From: Deltaproteobacteria bacterium
GTDB taxonomy: Bacteria; Desulfobacterota; Desulfomonilia; UBA1062
DNA length: 64,000 nt
Direction of reading: 5' to 3'
NCBI GenBank assembly: GCA_029547185.1
Contig: JAKPPU010000046.1
Coordinates: 1-64,000, forward strand
Of the stretch, positions 62,585 to 64,000 are shown piece by piece. The number at the start of each line of letters is the position of its first letter. Position 1 is the stretch's first letter. The translations under genes and the position numbers were made by a program. Below the pieces are notes generated by a model. That model was not told the DNA's origin. It saw only the letters and a program-made list of their open reading frames with translations, and did not search any database.

Positions 62585-63217
62585 TTAAATCCAGTGAAGC
62601 ACGCCCATGAACACGATGAGGCACAGGAGGTCGATTCCCAGGAGAGTGCCCACGGTGATCACCTTCGAGCGGATGGTCTTCATGTCATAGACCCAGAAGG
62701 CAATGGCGAAGAACCAGAAGTATCCGGCGATCCAGATGAACCAGGGATTCCTGGCGCTCCACCACGAATAGTCCCATGTGAGGGCGCCAATGGCGTTGAG
62801 GATGACCTCCACGATCACGGCGAGCGTGGTGAAGGCAATGATGTAAAAGAGCCTGTTCGGAATGCCCAGGACCTTCATCTTCTTGTCTTCGGGGAGAACG
62901 ATCGAGGTGGCAACGCCCATGATGGCGAACATCATGGTGATCTCGATGTTGAGCCCGATGAGGATGAGGTAGGCGGTCTTCGCCGGCGCTCCCCAGACAG
63001 GCGCGTACTGGGTGAAGTGGAACACGAGGGCGTTCCAGATCTCGTTGAACCAGTCGGCGCCCCACAGGGCCAGGCCTGCAAAAACGGCGTTCCAGTTCTT
63101 GAGCTGCACCTGATTGTGGTAGACATAGATGACAACGAGAAGCAGGGGGATGACATACCACTGAAACTGTGAGGGATCCCTGAGAATGGATAAAGCCTGA
63201 GCAGATGATGCCGTCAT
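62585..63217 (-). CDS. Hypothetical multi-pass membrane protein
   Basis: 210 aa with about six or seven hydrophobic helices, including YVIPLLLVVIYVYHNQVQL, YLILIGLNIEITMMFAIMGV and GTLLGIDLLCLIVFMGVL, and many Trp residues. No family is recognised. I start at ATG 63217 (MTASSAQ), 8 bases after AGGAGG; a Met at 63241 precedes that site. Divergent from the TetR gene across a palindrome, so it is a likely TetR target. Confidence 0.75.
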   Translation of the reverse strand: MTASSAQALSILRDPSQFQWYVIPLLLVVIYVYHNQVQLKNWNAVFAGLALWGADWFNEIWNALVFHFTQYAPVWGAPAKTAYLILIGLNIEITMMFAIMGVATSIVLPEDKKMKVLGIPNRLFYIIAFTTLAVIVEVILNAIGALTWDYSWWSARNPWFIWIAGYFWFFAIAFWVYDMKTIRSKVITVGTLLGIDLLCLIVFMGVLHWI

Positions 63218-63333
63218 GATTCGTACCTCCTCTCTGTCCAAAGTATGAAAGTGCTACAATCGATGAGAAACCCTTGCTGCTTGGCTTATAAAGTAATATT
63301 CATACAGTACGAAGTCAACGATAAATTGAAATA

Positions 63334-63350
63334 ATGAACATGATGTTCAT
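63334..63350. promoter_or_regulatory. TetR-type operator palindrome
   Basis: ATGAACATGATGTTCAT, two perfect 8-bp arms around one G, lies between the divergent membrane-protein and TetR genes. Confidence 0.5.
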
Positions 63351-63447
63351 ATATTCACTATTCCCCGCATATCCTGAGAAGAGAATGAATTGCTATTGAC
63401 ATCGGATAACTGAGATGCAAGATCAAGGTAACTACGCTGGGTGGCCT

Positions 63448-64000
63448 ATGAACAGAGAAGAAAAGCTTGCCGCAATCTATGAAGCGGCCCTGAGAGTTTT
63501 TGCGCGCTACGGATTCAGGAGGACGCGGGTCGAAGATATTGCCGACGAGCTCGGCATGACAAAAGGGAACCTCTATCTCTATGTCAAGAACAAGAAGGAC
63601 CTCTATGAGAAGGCCGTCGCCCACGGCCTGCTGCGCTGGCAGGACATGGTGGGGAAGTCCATAGAGAAAATCGAGGACATCGAGGAGCAGTTCCTCGTCA
63701 TGTGCAGGAAGAGCTACACCTACCTTTCCCGCGACGTCTCACTGCGGACCGTGCTCATAAATGATCCGTCGATCTTTCCCCTCTCGAGCAAAGAAGACCC
63801 GTTTTACGAGATCAACCACGCCTCCATGCGCATGCTCCGAAGCGTCCTCGAGAAGGGCATAGCGCAGGGCAGGTTCCGAGAGGTGGACGTCGACCACGTC
63901 ACCGAGCTCCTTTACTCTATTTATGTCATGTTCATCATCAAGACCTATGTGAAGTCAGAGGGCAAATCCACCCAGAAAATGTTCGAGCAGGGCCTCGATA
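63448..64000 (+). CDS. TetR/AcrR-family transcriptional regulator (partial)
   Basis: N-terminal helix-turn-helix: ALRVFARYGFRRTRVEDIAD then GMTKGNLYLYVKNKKDLYEK, classical TetR. The ligand-binding domain follows and runs off the window after about 184 residues, so the end is not seen. Start ATG 63448, weak ribosome binding site. A palindrome 98 bases upstream is a likely operator, and the divergent membrane gene a likely target. Confidence 0.92.
   Translation, partial: MNREEKLAAIYEAALRVFARYGFRRTRVEDIADELGMTKGNLYLYVKNKKDLYEKAVAHGLLRWQDMVGKSIEKIEDIEEQFLVMCRKSYTYLSRDVSLRTVLINDPSIFPLSSKEDPFYEINHASMRMLRSVLEKGIAQGRFREVDVDHVTELLYSIYVMFIIKTYVKSEGKSTQKMFEQGLD

Overview
This window looks like a chromosomal segment of a strict anaerobe of the Desulfobacterota (former Deltaproteobacteria), most like syntrophic, aromatic-degrading lineages such as Syntrophorhabdus or Syntrophus. 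This is inferred from gene content, not from a marker gene. The clues are a ferredoxin-dependent 2-oxoacid oxidoreductase, a phenylacetate-CoA ligase, many iron-sulfur flavoproteins, a large set of benzoyl-CoA reductase / 2-hydroxyacyl-CoA dehydratase (HgdB/BcrBC-type) genes with their ATP-dependent activases, an aldehyde:ferredoxin oxidoreductase-family protein, and a sigma-54 two-component system.

Region 1 (1-1.4 kb) is a scarred accessory stretch. It holds the 3' end of an IS630-type transposase, an unrecognised AT-rich gene, a gene remnant, a 201-bp element with 22-bp perfect terminal inverted repeats, and a dispersed palindromic repeat. Region 2 (1.4-29.5 kb) is ordinary core metabolism: paaK; pgk-tpiA-secG; a ferredoxin/alpha/beta/gamma/ACT 2-oxoacid oxidoreductase operon; three Hsp20 genes followed by clpB, with sigma-32-like promoters; assorted housekeeping genes; an isoprenoid operon (ispA-dxs-tlyA-ispH) whose ispH carries an extra membrane domain; accC; queD-folE2-AIR-synthase-like; and phoH-ybeY. 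Five tRNA genes (Pro, Arg, His, Arg, Lys) with a clear promoter and terminator close this part.

Region 3 (30-41 kb) begins right after the tRNAs with a cytochrome c gene remnant and then a more AT-rich redox set: a phytoene-desaturase-like flavoprotein, an FNR/[2Fe-2S] reductase and a GltD-like iron-sulfur flavoprotein. A four-PAS sensor kinase and a sigma-54-dependent response regulator follow. Two nearly identical sigma-54-like promoter sequences (30426 and 40935) and TTTACA-type repeats lie upstream of the flanking flavoprotein genes, suggesting a local regulon.

Region 4 (41-59 kb) is the most interesting. It starts with a GMC-like flavoprotein and an unknown helical protein. Then come two parallel dehydratase/reductase modules: module A is a small and a large HgdB-type subunit plus two activases; module B is a small and a large subunit plus one activase. 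Between them sit a stand-alone protein resembling the N-terminal part of the acetyl-CoA synthase beta subunit (CdhC) and a CooC-type ATPase. Module B runs on into an acyl-CoA ligase, an AOR-family (BamB-like) protein, a polyferredoxin and a flavodoxin-ferredoxin fusion. Together they could activate an acid to its CoA thioester and carry out low-potential electron transfer to it, but the substrate cannot be read from the sequence.

Region 5 (59-64 kb) holds a TPR lipoprotein-like gene, an ArsR regulator with a palindromic operator, a secreted lectin-like protein, an internally duplicated acidic protein, a multi-pass membrane protein and a TetR regulator that runs off the window end.
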